A stretch of DNA of 64,000 nucleotides from Massilia rubra. GTDB lineage: Bacteria > Pseudomonadota > Gammaproteobacteria > Burkholderiales > Burkholderiaceae_D. The stretch spans positions 59,000-122,999 of the forward strand of contig NZ_VUYU01000020.1 in assembly GCF_011682065.1 (NCBI RefSeq). Reading direction: 5' to 3'. Shown one piece after another: positions 1-8,195 of this stretch (position 1 is its first letter; every line of letters starts with the position of its first letter). The notes under the pieces are model-generated. The model searched no databases and was not told where the DNA came from. It was given only the letters and a program-made list of their open reading frames with translations. A program made the position numbers and the translations under genes.

Positions 1-270
1 CTGTACAAGCCGGTGCTGGTCGATGCCGTGACTGGCCGCGTGACCGACAGCCGCGACCTGCCGTGGTACCTGACCGGCTTGCTGATTTCCCAGCCATTGC
101 ACTTTGGCGATTACGGCGGGGTCTGGATGCAAGTCTGGTGGGCCTTGCTCGACATCGCCACCGTCGTGGTGCTGGGCAGCGGGGTCTACCTGTGGCGCAA
201 GCGCAAGCGCGCGCGCGCCGGCAACCCGCAGCTCAGGGGCGCCGCCGTGGCCGCCGGGAGCGCGCCATGA
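1..270 (+). CDS. PepSY-type membrane protein, C-terminal end (partial)
   Basis: The reading frame is open from the window edge, so the gene begins upstream. The visible part holds a short periplasmic stretch (DAVTGRV, then DLPWYL), a segment LHFGDYGG typical of the end of PepSY-associated transmembrane (PiuB-like) proteins, one transmembrane helix (roughly WALLDIATVVVLGSGVYLW) and a basic cytoplasmic tail (RKRKRARAG). Family members sit in the inner membrane beside TonB siderophore receptors and are thought to act in iron-siderophore reduction or uptake. The stop overlaps the start of the next gene (ATGA), so the two are co-translated. The family call is good; the substrate is unknown. Confidence 0.75.
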   Translation: MYKPVLVDAVTGRVTDSRDLPWYLTGLLISQPLHFGDYGGVWMQVWWALLDIATVVVLGSGVYLWRKRKRARAGNPQLRGAAVAAGSAP

Positions 271-434
271 AAGCGCCGTTCCTGGCCCTGTGGGGCTGGC
301 CCATCGTGTTTGGCGTGCTCACTTGCGTCGGCCTCGTCGCGGCCCTGCTCGGCGATGGCTGGTGGGATGCGGTGTCGGCCGCGACCCTCGGCATGCCGGT
401 GCTGGCGTGCGCCTGGTATGGCCTGAAGCGCTAG
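267..434 (+). CDS. Small two-helix membrane protein
   Basis: A 55-residue protein starting at the ATG that overlaps the stop of the PepSY gene. It has two hydrophobic segments: an N-terminal LWGWPIVFGVLTCVGLVAAL and a second around the AATLGMPVLACAWYG region, separated by a GDGWWD turn. Small membrane proteins of this form are common at the end of PepSY siderophore-uptake operons. No catalytic motif is visible. Function unknown; the coupling to the upstream gene is the best clue. Confidence 0.7.
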   Translation: MKAPFLALWGWPIVFGVLTCVGLVAALLGDGWWDAVSAATLGMPVLACAWYGLKR

Positions 435-787
435 CCGGCTTGATAGAAAGCCTTCCGGCCGGGGAGCGGCTGTATCTGATGGAACCAGCCCATTCAAGCG
501 TGCCGCTAGCACGTGCTGTCCTCAATCGCCCCGAGATGCCTTCCACTAACGGATGACCATCCTCCCGCATGAGCTCCGACTTGATTTCTGGTCAAAATGA
601 TACGGATGTGATAATTGAATAGAATGCACGATATGTAAATACATATACTCATTGGTTCGCGTCCTTGAAAAGAGGTGCTCTATCAACCGCATCCTCACGA
701 AATGGAATTGGCAGCGCAGCCGGACCCAGTAGCGTGCTCTCATTGGGGGCGCCCAAACTTGGAATCAAAACAATGAGGGGAAACTAA
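435..787. other. Intergenic, AT-richer, promoter region of the next gene
   Basis: No convincing gene. Base composition falls clearly below that of the flanking genes from about 590 onward. The only structured site is a perfect palindrome at 631-646. A purine-rich ribosome site (GAGGGGAAAC) lies just before the ATG at 788. Confidence 0.6.
631..646. promoter_or_regulatory. 16-bp perfect palindrome, possible operator
   Basis: ATATGTA-AA-TACATAT reads the same on both strands. It lies about 140 bases upstream of the secreted orphan gene at 788, in the AT-rich part of the gap. It could bind a dimeric regulator, but AT-rich palindromes of this size also occur by chance. Confidence 0.3.
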
Positions 788-1774
788 ATGAATATCAAGA
801 GTTTTTGTAGTCTCGGCGCGATGACATTGCTGTTGACTTTGACGATTCGCCCGACTGTCGCCGCAGAGTATGTTCCTGTGGGCCCGCAGCCCACTCCCGG
901 CCGGGGACCAGCGTCGGTGGAAGCGGCGCCATCACCTAGCATCTTTGGGAATATCATCTCCAAAGCCTTCGGATCCCGGCAAAGTGTCGTGGAGGTCCGC
1001 GTCCCCAATCCGGACAACAAGCCAATTACTTTCCCCAAGTGCGCGGCCCCACCGACAATCGCCGAGATCGGGGGCAACTTTGACACATATCGGTACACCA
1101 TGAGCCGAAGCGCCGCAGCCAAACTCAACATAGTCGGCGGAATGGGGAGCTCCGAATCGTCCGGCGAAGAGATGATTGCTGTTTTTGAGTTCTCGCGGTC
1201 CAAAGAGTGTCTTGCTACTGACGGTAAAACTAGAATGGTCTACGGTCAAGCTATCCGGACCGTCATGTCATTTGCGAGCGCGGAGGGCAAGATATCCGTT
1301 AGTTTTCCGGTGGTGGCCGCGTCGGCCACCATGGCTGGAAAAACATCCACGGTAAGCGTTAAGAATATCGGTTTCGACGATCCGGCAATGAGGCTTAAAG
1401 CTGTCGCGATGTCGTCAATAAACCTCGACGTGGGCACGTATGCCGAGTTCTCAAAGCTGCACCGTGAACTGATCGACTTGGCTGCCGCGGCTGCAATTCC
1501 TGTTACTGTGGAGCTTCTCGGGATTATCTCGGTCCTTGAGGAAGACGAATACAAGTCGACTTTGCTGTCCGCATATGCAATTCAAGCCATTAAGGATGGA
1601 AAGAGCTGCGCCGATGCAAAAACGAAGCTAAAATCTCCCGACGATACGGTCGCGCTTAAAGTGATTGACTCCACCTATGTCGCCATCGCCGGAGTATGTT
1701 CCGGAACCAGTCCCACAAGCGCGTCCATAACCAAAGCCCAAGAATATTTACGCGGCATGACAGTCAAACGCTGA
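788..1774 (+). CDS. Secreted protein of unknown function
   Basis: 328 residues with a clear signal peptide (basic MNIKSF, hydrophobic core, cleavage near TVAA). A proline-rich linker (PVGPQPTPGRGP) follows, then a mixed alpha/beta body with only a few cysteines and no motif I recognise. The start is supported by GAGGGG upstream. GC content and codon choice (AAA, TTT, ATA) are clearly lower than in the neighbours, which suggests acquisition by transfer. Its 3' end overlaps the 3' end of the convergent gene by 11 bases. I do not recognise the family. Confidence 0.7.
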   Translation: MNIKSFCSLGAMTLLLTLTIRPTVAAEYVPVGPQPTPGRGPASVEAAPSPSIFGNIISKAFGSRQSVVEVRVPNPDNKPITFPKCAAPPTIAEIGGNFDTYRYTMSRSAAAKLNIVGGMGSSESSGEEMIAVFEFSRSKECLATDGKTRMVYGQAIRTVMSFASAEGKISVSFPVVAASATMAGKTSTVSVKNIGFDDPAMRLKAVAMSSINLDVGTYAEFSKLHRELIDLAAAAAIPVTVELLGIISVLEEDEYKSTLLSAYAIQAIKDGKSCADAKTKLKSPDDTVALKVIDSTYVAIAGVCSGTSPTSASITKAQEYLRGMTVKR

Positions 1775-2996
1775 GTCCCGGACGCGAGCGTCGGCACGAT
1801 AGCTCAGCCGGCGCTTGCGCCAAAAAATAAGGAAGATGAATATTGGCGCGCTCGCCGCCGCCCTCGCCGCAGAGTGCCGCTTGCATCATTGTCCGGGAGC
1901 TAGCCTCCCCCGCCGCGCGCGGCGGGCGCGCGATCCATCCGAGCGCGCCGCCGTCGGCGTTGTGAATGTACAGGCGAGCCGCGCTGACGGTGGCGCCGGT
2001 GGTCAGGGGCGAAGCGCCGCCCGGGTCTTGCAGGTCGTCCAGTACATTGCCGTCTTCGCTGAAGGCCATCACGTGCCCGACCGGTATGGGCGCGGCCCAC
2101 AAAAAGCGCGGGATGCGCAGCACCACGCGGCGGAGAAAAGGCCGGCGCGCCATCTTGTCCAGGTCGTTCCGCTGGCCGCCGAAGCCCAGCCAGAGCGCGC
2201 CATCGGGCGCGCGGGTCAGGTTGTCCGGATAGCCGGGCAGGTTGTCGAACAGGATCTGCGCCTGCATGGACGGCTTGCCCACATCGAGTTGATCGGCTTC
2301 AATCGCGATCTTCCACACCCTGTAGCGCCCGCTCTCGCTGACGAACAGGCTCGCTCCATCGGCGCTCAGGGCAATTCCATTGACCAGCGAGAAACCGCGC
2401 GCGAGCTCGCGTAGCGCCTTGGTCGCCGGATCGTATTCCAGCACCCGTCCCGTGGCCGACTGCTCCATCACATCGAGCATGGCCGCTTCCACCGTGCCGC
2501 CGTGGCGGGCGGGGGGGAAGCGCGTGGACGATTCGGTGACGTAGATCTTGCCGCTGGCGCCAATGGCCACCGCGTTGAGAAAACGCGCCCGGGCCTCGCC
2601 CAGTGCCGACACCTGGCCGCCTGGCGCGACCGACAGCAAGCCCTTGACGCCGTCCGCCACCACCAGGCTGCCATCGGCGGCGAACGCCATGCCGAGCGGG
2701 CGCCCGCCGGTGGCGGCGAACACGTGCTGGCCGCTGCCATCGGGGTTCATGCGCAGGATGTTGCCGCTCCTGACGCCCAGGTACAACTTGCCGTCCGGGC
2801 CTTCGAGCATGTGTTCCGGCCCGACTTCACCGTGCAGGTCGATGCGCTGCGCGCCCGCCAGCTTGCTGTTGGCGGCGTGCACGCCGGTGTAGCCGGGCGC
2901 GGTGGGCGCCTCCCAGCCGACCGGGTCGATCGGCACCGGCCACAGGCCGAGGCAGGAAGCCAGCACCACCGTGCCGGCTGCGCGAATCCACAACAT
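1764..2996 (-). CDS. Secreted SMP-30/strictosidine-synthase-like beta-propeller
   Basis: 410 residues: an N-terminal signal or anchor (VVLASCLGLW), then propeller repeats rich in the DG-x-LY and ADG-x-LVVADG patterns (GPDGKLYLGV, AADGSLVVADG, ASGKIYVTES, SADGASLFVSES, APDGALWLGF). The block PGYPDNLTRAPDGALWLGF is the hallmark of the strictosidine-synthase/APMAP branch, whose members act as lactonases or arylesterases or have unknown roles. The last 40 or so residues after GWIARPP look unlike the family and run into the neighbouring gene, so the original stop may be lost. It starts 10 bases after the TonB receptor, so the two form an operon. Confidence 0.75.
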   Translation of the reverse strand: MLWIRAAGTVVLASCLGLWPVPIDPVGWEAPTAPGYTGVHAANSKLAGAQRIDLHGEVGPEHMLEGPDGKLYLGVRSGNILRMNPDGSGQHVFAATGGRPLGMAFAADGSLVVADGVKGLLSVAPGGQVSALGEARARFLNAVAIGASGKIYVTESSTRFPPARHGGTVEAAMLDVMEQSATGRVLEYDPATKALRELARGFSLVNGIALSADGASLFVSESGRYRVWKIAIEADQLDVGKPSMQAQILFDNLPGYPDNLTRAPDGALWLGFGGQRNDLDKMARRPFLRRVVLRIPRFLWAAPIPVGHVMAFSEDGNVLDDLQDPGGASPLTTGATVSAARLYIHNADGGALGWIARPPRAAGEASSRTMMQAALCGEGGGERANIHLPYFLAQAPAELSCRRSRPGLSV

Positions 2997-3006
2997 GCGT
3001 ACTGAC

Positions 3007-5760
3007 TTAGCGGAACGCGTAGTTCACGCTGCCATAAAAGCGCCGTCCGCGCGGGTCGGTGTAGGTTGGGTCGTAGCCGGAAATGAAGAAGTTGGCCTGG
3101 TTCGAGTACGGCGGCGCCTTGTCGAACAGGTTTTGCACGCCGGCGCGCAGTTTCAGGTTCTTGCCAAACTCATAGGCCAGCGACATGTCCCACAGCGAAT
3201 ACGCTTTCACGCGGTTGGCCGCCACCACGGTGCCGTTGTCGACGTTGATGGCCGAGTTCTGGTCGTCGTAGCCGGCCGAAAAACTGTTGGACACGGTGGC
3301 CGAGAGCGGACCCTGGTCCCAGTCCAGGCTGACCGTATGGCGCCAGCGCTGCACCACGCTGTCGGTGACGAACTTGCCCAGGTTGCTGATGTACGGGTCG
3401 CCCGTGGCGGTCTGGATTTTCGAATCGAGCACATAGGTGCCGTTCAGGCGCGCGCCGAAGCGGCCCAGGCCGGTATTCGCGCTGCGCAGGTTGACCACCA
3501 GGTCCAGCCCGCTGGCGATCTGGGCGCCACGGTTTTCCTTGTGCAGTTCGATGTACTCGATCACGCCGTCTTCATCGCGGTGGACCAGGCTGCCGTACTT
3601 GCCCAGGTTGCCGAGGATGATGTCGTCGCCGATTTCGCTGATCAGATCGGTGCGCTTGATCTTCCAGTAGTCCAGGCTGGCGTTCCAGTGCTTGCTCGGC
3701 TCCATCACGATGCCGGCCGACACCTGGCGGCTGCTTTCCGGTTTCAGGTTGACGTTGCTGTAGCGGCGCGTATCCCAGTTGGTGGCGCAATCGGCATAGT
3801 TGTTATCCACGGTGGCGCAGTAGACCGGGTCGGGCAGGGTGGCGGTGCTGCTGTAGACGGTCGGGCGGTACAGGTCGGACATCGACGGTGCGCGGAAGCC
3901 CTTGCCGGCCGAGGCGCGCACGGTGAGCGCCTTGTTCGGGGTGTACGCCATGCCGATTTTCGGGCTCAGGGCGCCGCCGACGCGTTGGTAGCGGTCGTAG
4001 CGCGCCGAGAACTGGCCCTGCCACTCCTTGGTGAAGGGCGCCAGCACTTCGCCGAACACCGCGTACACCTTGCGCTGGTCGCTGGTGGCCTTGCCGCCTT
4101 CGGGCGCGGAATCGTTGTTGATGTTGTCGCTCATGAGCAAGGCCGACGGATTGAAATCGGTGCGCTCGCGGCGCGCTTCGGCGCCCACCGCCACGCCCAG
4201 GTCGCCGCCGGCCAGCGTCATCAAGGAACGCGAGGCCTTGAAGTCGAGCGAATCCATGGTGCCGCGCGCGCGCCGCACCACGTCGTTGACCTGGATGCTA
4301 TCGAGCAGCGCCACGCCTTCGGCGCCGGACGGGCCGAAGGGATTGATCCTGCCGTCGGCCACGCCAGCGAGCAGCTTGTCGAGCAGCACGTAACCGTGGG
4401 TATCCCTGTCCTTGACGGTGTTCACGCTATGGTTGTAGCCCACGTCGTAATCCCAGCCGGCCGCGATGCCGGTCACGCCGGCCACGTAGCGCTGGCTTTC
4501 GCTGGTCAGTTCGCTGCTGCGCATGCCGGCTTCATTGAGCCGCATGCGCAGCTGGAGTTCGCCGGGATTGTCGTCATCGACTTGGTCCAGGCCGCTATTG
4601 GCCAGGGCTGGAATCTTGCGGTAATCGATGTAGGCGGTCACGCGCGCCGACGAGCCGACGTAGTTGGTGCGCGAGCGGCTCAGGGCCATTTCGGCGTAGG
4701 CCTGGGTGTCGGCGCCGAGCTTGAACACGCCCCGGCTGAGCAGGTTCTGCTTGTTCGACTTGGGGTACAGCTCGGTGTCGCCCATGTAGTTGTAGGTGCA
4801 GGCGTCCACGCCGCCGGTGCCGTCCGGCAGGTACAGATTGGCCGGCGCCGCGCAGGTCGGGATCGCCAGGTTGATCTGGCGGTTGGTAATCGTCCGGCCG
4901 TTGAGCAAGAAGCCGGTTTCCTGCAGGTAGTCGCGCTGGGACGAGGAGAGGCGGATGTTCGCCGGGCTGGTATAGCTCGACAGCAAATGGCCGAGGCGCT
5001 GCGGGATCCGCAGTTCATTGATGAAGCTGCGCTGCGAGGTGTTCAGGCGCTCGGTGCTTTGCACGTCGAGCACGGCGAACACGTTGTAGCCGTCCTTTTC
5101 CAGTTCGCCCGTGCCCAGGCTGAGGGTGGCGGCGCGCTTGCCGGCGCCGCCTTCCTTGGTGCCGAGCGCGTAGGCGTTGATCTCGACGCCACGGAAATCC
5201 TTGCGCGTGATGAAGTTGATGACGCCGCCGACCGCGTCGGTGCCGTACAGGGCCGAGGCGCCGTCGAGCAGCACTTCGACGCGCGAGATGGCCGCCGCCG
5301 GAATATTGTTCAGGTCCACGCCGGAATCGTCGCCAGGGGACGCGAAGTTGGCCATGCGCCGGCCGTTGAGCAGCACCAGGGTCGACGAGGTGCCGATGCC
5401 GCGCAGGTTGGCGCTATTGAAGCCGCGCTGGTCGCCGCCGACGTTGATGCTGGCGCCATCGGTCAGGCCGCCCACGTTCGACGAGATGCGCGCCATCAGT
5501 TCGGCGGCGGTGGTCACGCCGGTCTTCTCGATTTCTTCGCGCGTGACGATCTGCACCGGCAGCGGGGTTTCGGTGACGATGCGCTTGATGGCCGAACCGG
5601 TGATCTCCACCTTCGGCATCGGCGCCTCGCTCGCCTGGGCCGAGGCGGCGCCATGGGCCAGCAGGCCGGCGCAGGCGCTCGCGTGCAGCGCCCCGCGGAC
5701 GGCGCGCGTCAGGCGCGAAACAGGGATCAATTGGGGATTCTGGCGGTCTTGCTGGCGCAT
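3007..5760 (-). CDS. TonB-dependent outer-membrane receptor
   Basis: 917 residues from the ATG at 5760; a longer frame to 5802 exists, but GGAGCCTCC lies at ribosome-site distance before 5760. Order: signal peptide (cleavage near ASAQA), plug domain with KVEITGSAIKR, LPVQIVTREEIEKTG, LRGIGTSSTLVLLNGRR and YGTDAVGGVINFITRK, then a 22-strand-type barrel ending in an aromatic residue pattern (RRFYGSVNYAFR). It imports an unknown ligand powered by TonB. The plug resembles the large receptors of proteobacteria without a FecR signalling extension. It is followed 10 bases later by a secreted beta-propeller, suggesting the ligand is an organic substrate rather than iron. Confidence 0.9.
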   Translation of the reverse strand: MRQQDRQNPQLIPVSRLTRAVRGALHASACAGLLAHGAASAQASEAPMPKVEITGSAIKRIVTETPLPVQIVTREEIEKTGVTTAAELMARISSNVGGLTDGASINVGGDQRGFNSANLRGIGTSSTLVLLNGRRMANFASPGDDSGVDLNNIPAAAISRVEVLLDGASALYGTDAVGGVINFITRKDFRGVEINAYALGTKEGGAGKRAATLSLGTGELEKDGYNVFAVLDVQSTERLNTSQRSFINELRIPQRLGHLLSSYTSPANIRLSSSQRDYLQETGFLLNGRTITNRQINLAIPTCAAPANLYLPDGTGGVDACTYNYMGDTELYPKSNKQNLLSRGVFKLGADTQAYAEMALSRSRTNYVGSSARVTAYIDYRKIPALANSGLDQVDDDNPGELQLRMRLNEAGMRSSELTSESQRYVAGVTGIAAGWDYDVGYNHSVNTVKDRDTHGYVLLDKLLAGVADGRINPFGPSGAEGVALLDSIQVNDVVRRARGTMDSLDFKASRSLMTLAGGDLGVAVGAEARRERTDFNPSALLMSDNINNDSAPEGGKATSDQRKVYAVFGEVLAPFTKEWQGQFSARYDRYQRVGGALSPKIGMAYTPNKALTVRASAGKGFRAPSMSDLYRPTVYSSTATLPDPVYCATVDNNYADCATNWDTRRYSNVNLKPESSRQVSAGIVMEPSKHWNASLDYWKIKRTDLISEIGDDIILGNLGKYGSLVHRDEDGVIEYIELHKENRGAQIASGLDLVVNLRSANTGLGRFGARLNGTYVLDSKIQTATGDPYISNLGKFVTDSVVQRWRHTVSLDWDQGPLSATVSNSFSAGYDDQNSAINVDNGTVVAANRVKAYSLWDMSLAYEFGKNLKLRAGVQNLFDKAPPYSNQANFFISGYDPTYTDPRGRRFYGSVNYAFR

Positions 5761-6251
5761 GCTGGAGGCTCCGTGGGAATGAGGGAATTGCGGTGACGCC
5801 AATGGCGTCGATGGAAGCCATGTCGGCCACGATATCCGACACCGTCTCTGCCGCCGACGGCGGGAAGTGGTTCTTCCGGAGCAGAAAAAGAGGGTTTGTC
5901 GATCAAGGTGATGGCTGTCTGACGCGCATGTGAGTATTTAACAAGCTTTCCACTGTACGCAGTTCGTGACGAAAGCTCAATAGTTTCATGTGCCAGCTGC
6001 GCGCGGCGCGCGATGCGATGGCGGGCCCCGGCCGGCCCGCGCATCGCACAGCGCCCGCAACAGCGGGTGCATGCGTTGTGCATGCGGCGGCCCGGGCCGC
6101 GCGCCACAGGCACGGCTCAACTCATCGATACTGTTGCGTTTTCGCCCGGTATGCATGCGCTCCCGGCATGCAGACTGGGTGGAAAAGCTATCTTATTGGC
6201 AGGATTGCAACTATAATTAATGTCCACTTAAAGTAGTAAAGAAAGTAACTC
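5761..6251. other. Divergent intergenic region with GC-rich hairpins
   Basis: Separates the TonB receptor (minus) from the ybjQ-like gene (plus). No gene seen. A GC-rich imperfect inverted repeat spans about 6006-6051 (GCGATGCGATGG paired loosely with CCGCGCATCGC), with further short CATGC repeats to 6170. TATAAT at 6212-6217 is a good -10 for the plus-strand operon, with no clear -35. The receptor promoter should be around 5880-5960. Confidence 0.5.
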
Positions 6252-6566
6252 ATGTTAATGACGAATATCGAAACCATTCCGGGCAAAACCATCATGACCT
6301 GCCACGGCGTGGTCTCGGGCAGCACCGTGCGCGCCAAGCACGTCGGGCGCGACATCATGGCCGGCCTGAAAAATATCGTTGGCGGCGAGCTCAAGGGTTA
6401 CACGGAGCTGCTCAACGAATCGCGCGACAGCGCCATCGAACGCATGCAGGCACAGGCCAGGCAGATGGGCGCGAATGCGATCGTCAACGTGCGCTTTTCG
6501 ACCTCGTCCGTGGCCGCCGGCGCCGCCGAAATCTATGTGTACGGCACCGCCGTCACCGTGGGCTGA
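6252..6566 (+). CDS. YbjQ-family (DUF74) protein
   Basis: 104 residues, the standard length. The whole protein is one YbjQ domain: IETIPGKTI at the start, the GVVSGSTVRAKHVGRDI block, ES-RD-SAIERM-QA helix and the final ANAIVNVRFSTSSV-YVYGTAV strands. YbjQ proteins form pentamers; a heavy-metal-binding role has been suggested but is not firmly known. It is the first of three genes; the next, 4 bases on, is a membrane-anchored version of the same fold and the third is an M48 protease. An ATG two codons later is an equally possible start. Confidence 0.9.
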   Translation: MLMTNIETIPGKTIMTCHGVVSGSTVRAKHVGRDIMAGLKNIVGGELKGYTELLNESRDSAIERMQAQARQMGANAIVNVRFSTSSVAAGAAEIYVYGTAVTVG

Positions 6567-6570
6567 GACG

Positions 6571-7026
6571 ATGGGTGAGTTAGTCGCCATCGGATTCTGG
6601 CTGGTATTGGTCGTGGTCGGCTATTTCTTCGGCCGCGCCGCCGAGGCCAAGCACTACGCATCGATCCACAGCCGCGAAAAAACCTGGCTGCACCTGCCAT
6701 CGACCTCGCTCAAGACCTTGCTCGACCCGGCCCGTCCGGTCGAACGCAGTGAGCTGGTGTACGGCAACGTGGTGGTCTCGATCGATTACTTCAAGCAGGC
6801 CGTGCTGGGATTGCGCTCGTTCATCGGCGGCGCCGTCACCTCGCACGAAACGCTGATCGACCGCGCCCGCCGCGAGGCCGTGCTGCGCCTGAAGGAAAGT
6901 TGCCCCAACGCACACGAGATCGTCAACCTGCGCCTGGAAGCGATGTCGATTTCCGGCAAGCGGCCTGGCAGCGTGACCTCGGTGGAAGTGCTGGCCTACG
7001 GCACCGCCATCTACTTCGCCAAGTAA
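6571..7026 (+). CDS. Membrane-anchored YbjQ-like protein
   Basis: 151 residues. One N-terminal transmembrane helix (VAIGFWLVLVVVGYFFG) precedes a cytoplasmic domain with the YbjQ pattern: VYGNVVVSIDYFKQAVLGLRSFIGG, SHETLIDRARREAVLRLKE, ANEIVNLRLE-like NAHEIVNLRLEAM, and VEVLAYGTAIYF. It is therefore a divergent paralogue of the preceding gene with an added anchor. The start at 6571 is the only ATG that gives the helix. It lies between the soluble YbjQ protein and the M48 protease, with short spacers on both sides. Confidence 0.85.
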   Translation: MGELVAIGFWLVLVVVGYFFGRAAEAKHYASIHSREKTWLHLPSTSLKTLLDPARPVERSELVYGNVVVSIDYFKQAVLGLRSFIGGAVTSHETLIDRARREAVLRLKESCPNAHEIVNLRLEAMSISGKRPGSVTSVEVLAYGTAIYFAK

Positions 7027-7034
7027 GAAACGCC

Positions 7035-7850
7035 ATGAAATACCAGCCTTCGCTGCCCGAACATAACGACAACATCTCCGACCAGCATCCGCTGAAGGAT
7101 TTTTTCGTGATCGGGCTGTGGCTGGTGGCGGGTACGGCCCTGCTGTTCTGGATGCTGGCGCTGGCCGTCGATACGGTCGTCGAGCGACTCGACCACGAAA
7201 GCGAGGCGCGCCTGTACGCGCTGTTGCCGGCCAAGGCGATCGAAACCGCGCCCGCCGAGCGCCCCCGGCAAGTGCAGGTGCAGGCGCTGGTCGACAGCCT
7301 GCGCACCTGCGCCGGCCTGCGCCTGCCGTCGAATGTCACCCTGTACAAGTCGGACACACCCAACGCCGCGGTTCTGCCGGGCGGCAATATCGTCGTGTTC
7401 ACCGGCTTGCTCGATGAGGTGAAGTCCGAAAACGGCCTGGCCTTCGTGCTGGCGCACGAGTTGTCGCACATCACCCAGCGCGACCATTTACGGGCGCTGG
7501 GGCGCGGCATCGTGCTGTTCGGCGTGTCGGCGCTGCTGACCGGCAGCGATTCGGGCCTGAGCGACTTGCTGGCGCCGGTCGGCCAATTGGGCGACGCCAC
7601 GTATTCGCGCACGCGCGAGGCGGCGGCCGATGCGGCGGCCCTGCGCATCCTGCATTGCCGCTACGGCCATGCGGGCGGGGCGACCGAGCTGTTTGCTGCC
7701 CTGAAAGAGGGCGACGCCGACCCGACCGGCCTGTCGCACTACGTGGCCTCGCATCCGGCCATGCAGCAGCGCATCGATGCGCTCGACGCCGCCATCCGCA
7801 CCGGCGGCATGACAGTGGGGCCGGTCACGCCGCTGGCGCCGGCGCCCTGA
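7035..7850 (+). CDS. M48-family zinc metalloprotease, membrane-anchored
   Basis: 271 residues. A transmembrane helix (FFVIGLWLVAGTALLFWMLALAV) is followed by a periplasmic M48 peptidase domain. The zinc motif HELSH is at residues 141-145 and the likely third ligand is the Glu in REAAADAAAL (residue 195). AVLPGGNIVVFTGLL is the substrate-edge block seen in BepA/LoiP-like enzymes, and SHPAMQQRIDAL is the family end motif. The start ATG lies 8 bases after the previous stop. The probable role is proteolytic quality control of envelope proteins; the link with the two YbjQ proteins is unexplained. Confidence 0.88.
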   Translation: MKYQPSLPEHNDNISDQHPLKDFFVIGLWLVAGTALLFWMLALAVDTVVERLDHESEARLYALLPAKAIETAPAERPRQVQVQALVDSLRTCAGLRLPSNVTLYKSDTPNAAVLPGGNIVVFTGLLDEVKSENGLAFVLAHELSHITQRDHLRALGRGIVLFGVSALLTGSDSGLSDLLAPVGQLGDATYSRTREAAADAAALRILHCRYGHAGGATELFAALKEGDADPTGLSHYVASHPAMQQRIDALDAAIRTGGMTVGPVTPLAPAP

Positions 7851-7882
7851 CACCTGCCCGAAAAGCACGCAGGTGCATTTTT
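7851..7882 (+). terminator. Rho-independent terminator after the ybjQ-M48 operon
   Basis: CACCTGC at 7851-7857 pairs with GCAGGTG at 7869-7875, followed by CATTTTT. It begins immediately after the protease stop codon. Confidence 0.7.
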
Positions 7883-7891
7883 GTGTTTAGA

Positions 7892-8097
7892 AGCAATGAC
7901 TTAGCGTGCGAGCGGCTGGCTTGTTAACAAACTTATCCACAGATTCTGTTTGCAACTTAAGGCCGGATAGCAACTGTCCACAGTGCCTGATAATAGGGCA
8001 GTGCGATTTTCCCCTTTAAAAGCAAGGACTTGCCGACGTCGCGAGTGGCTTGTTAACACACTTATCCACAGAATTTGTTTACAACTGTGGATAGCAA
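7892..8097. repeat. Imperfect duplication carrying DnaA-box-like sites
   Basis: Two similar copies (7892-7973 and 8021-8097) begin with AGCAA-GACTT and contain CTTGTTAACA, then the perfect DnaA box TTATCCACA (7933-7941 and 8062-8070), then CTGTTTGCAAC or TTGTTTACAAC, and end with GGATAGCAA. Further weaker boxes are TGTGGATAG (8086-8094, inverted) and CTGTCCACA (7975-7983). No dnaA, gidA or other origin gene is near. It may titrate DnaA or regulate gluconokinase. Confidence 0.6.
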
Positions 8098-8170
8098 GGC
8101 CATGCAGCGGCCCGCCGAACGCAAAACATCTTTACAAATCGGCCCGATTCGCTAGACTTCGAGTCCTGAT

Positions 8171-8182
8171 GTTAGCGCTAAC
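8171..8182. promoter_or_regulatory. LacI/GntR-type palindromic operator before gluconokinase
   Basis: GTTAGCGCTAAC is a perfect 12-bp palindrome, within TGTTAGCGCTAACT, and fits the central-CG operators bound by LacI-family sugar regulators such as GntR. It lies 13 bases upstream of the gluconokinase ATG, where it would block transcription or early elongation. No LacI-family gene is adjacent, so the regulator is encoded elsewhere. Confidence 0.6.
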
Positions 8183-8195
8183 TTTTGGAGGCGGC

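Noticed and set aside
2902..5796. A 964-codon open frame opposite the TonB receptor
   Set aside because: It is antisense to a clear receptor gene, rich in Ala, Arg, His, Gly and Val in no known pattern, and has no signal or domain. It is an effect of high GC in the third codon position.
7892..8097. Chromosomal replication origin
   Set aside because: DnaA boxes are present, but there is no AT-rich unwinding tract and no dnaA, dnaN, rpmH or gidA next to it, so a secondary DnaA-binding site is the safer call.
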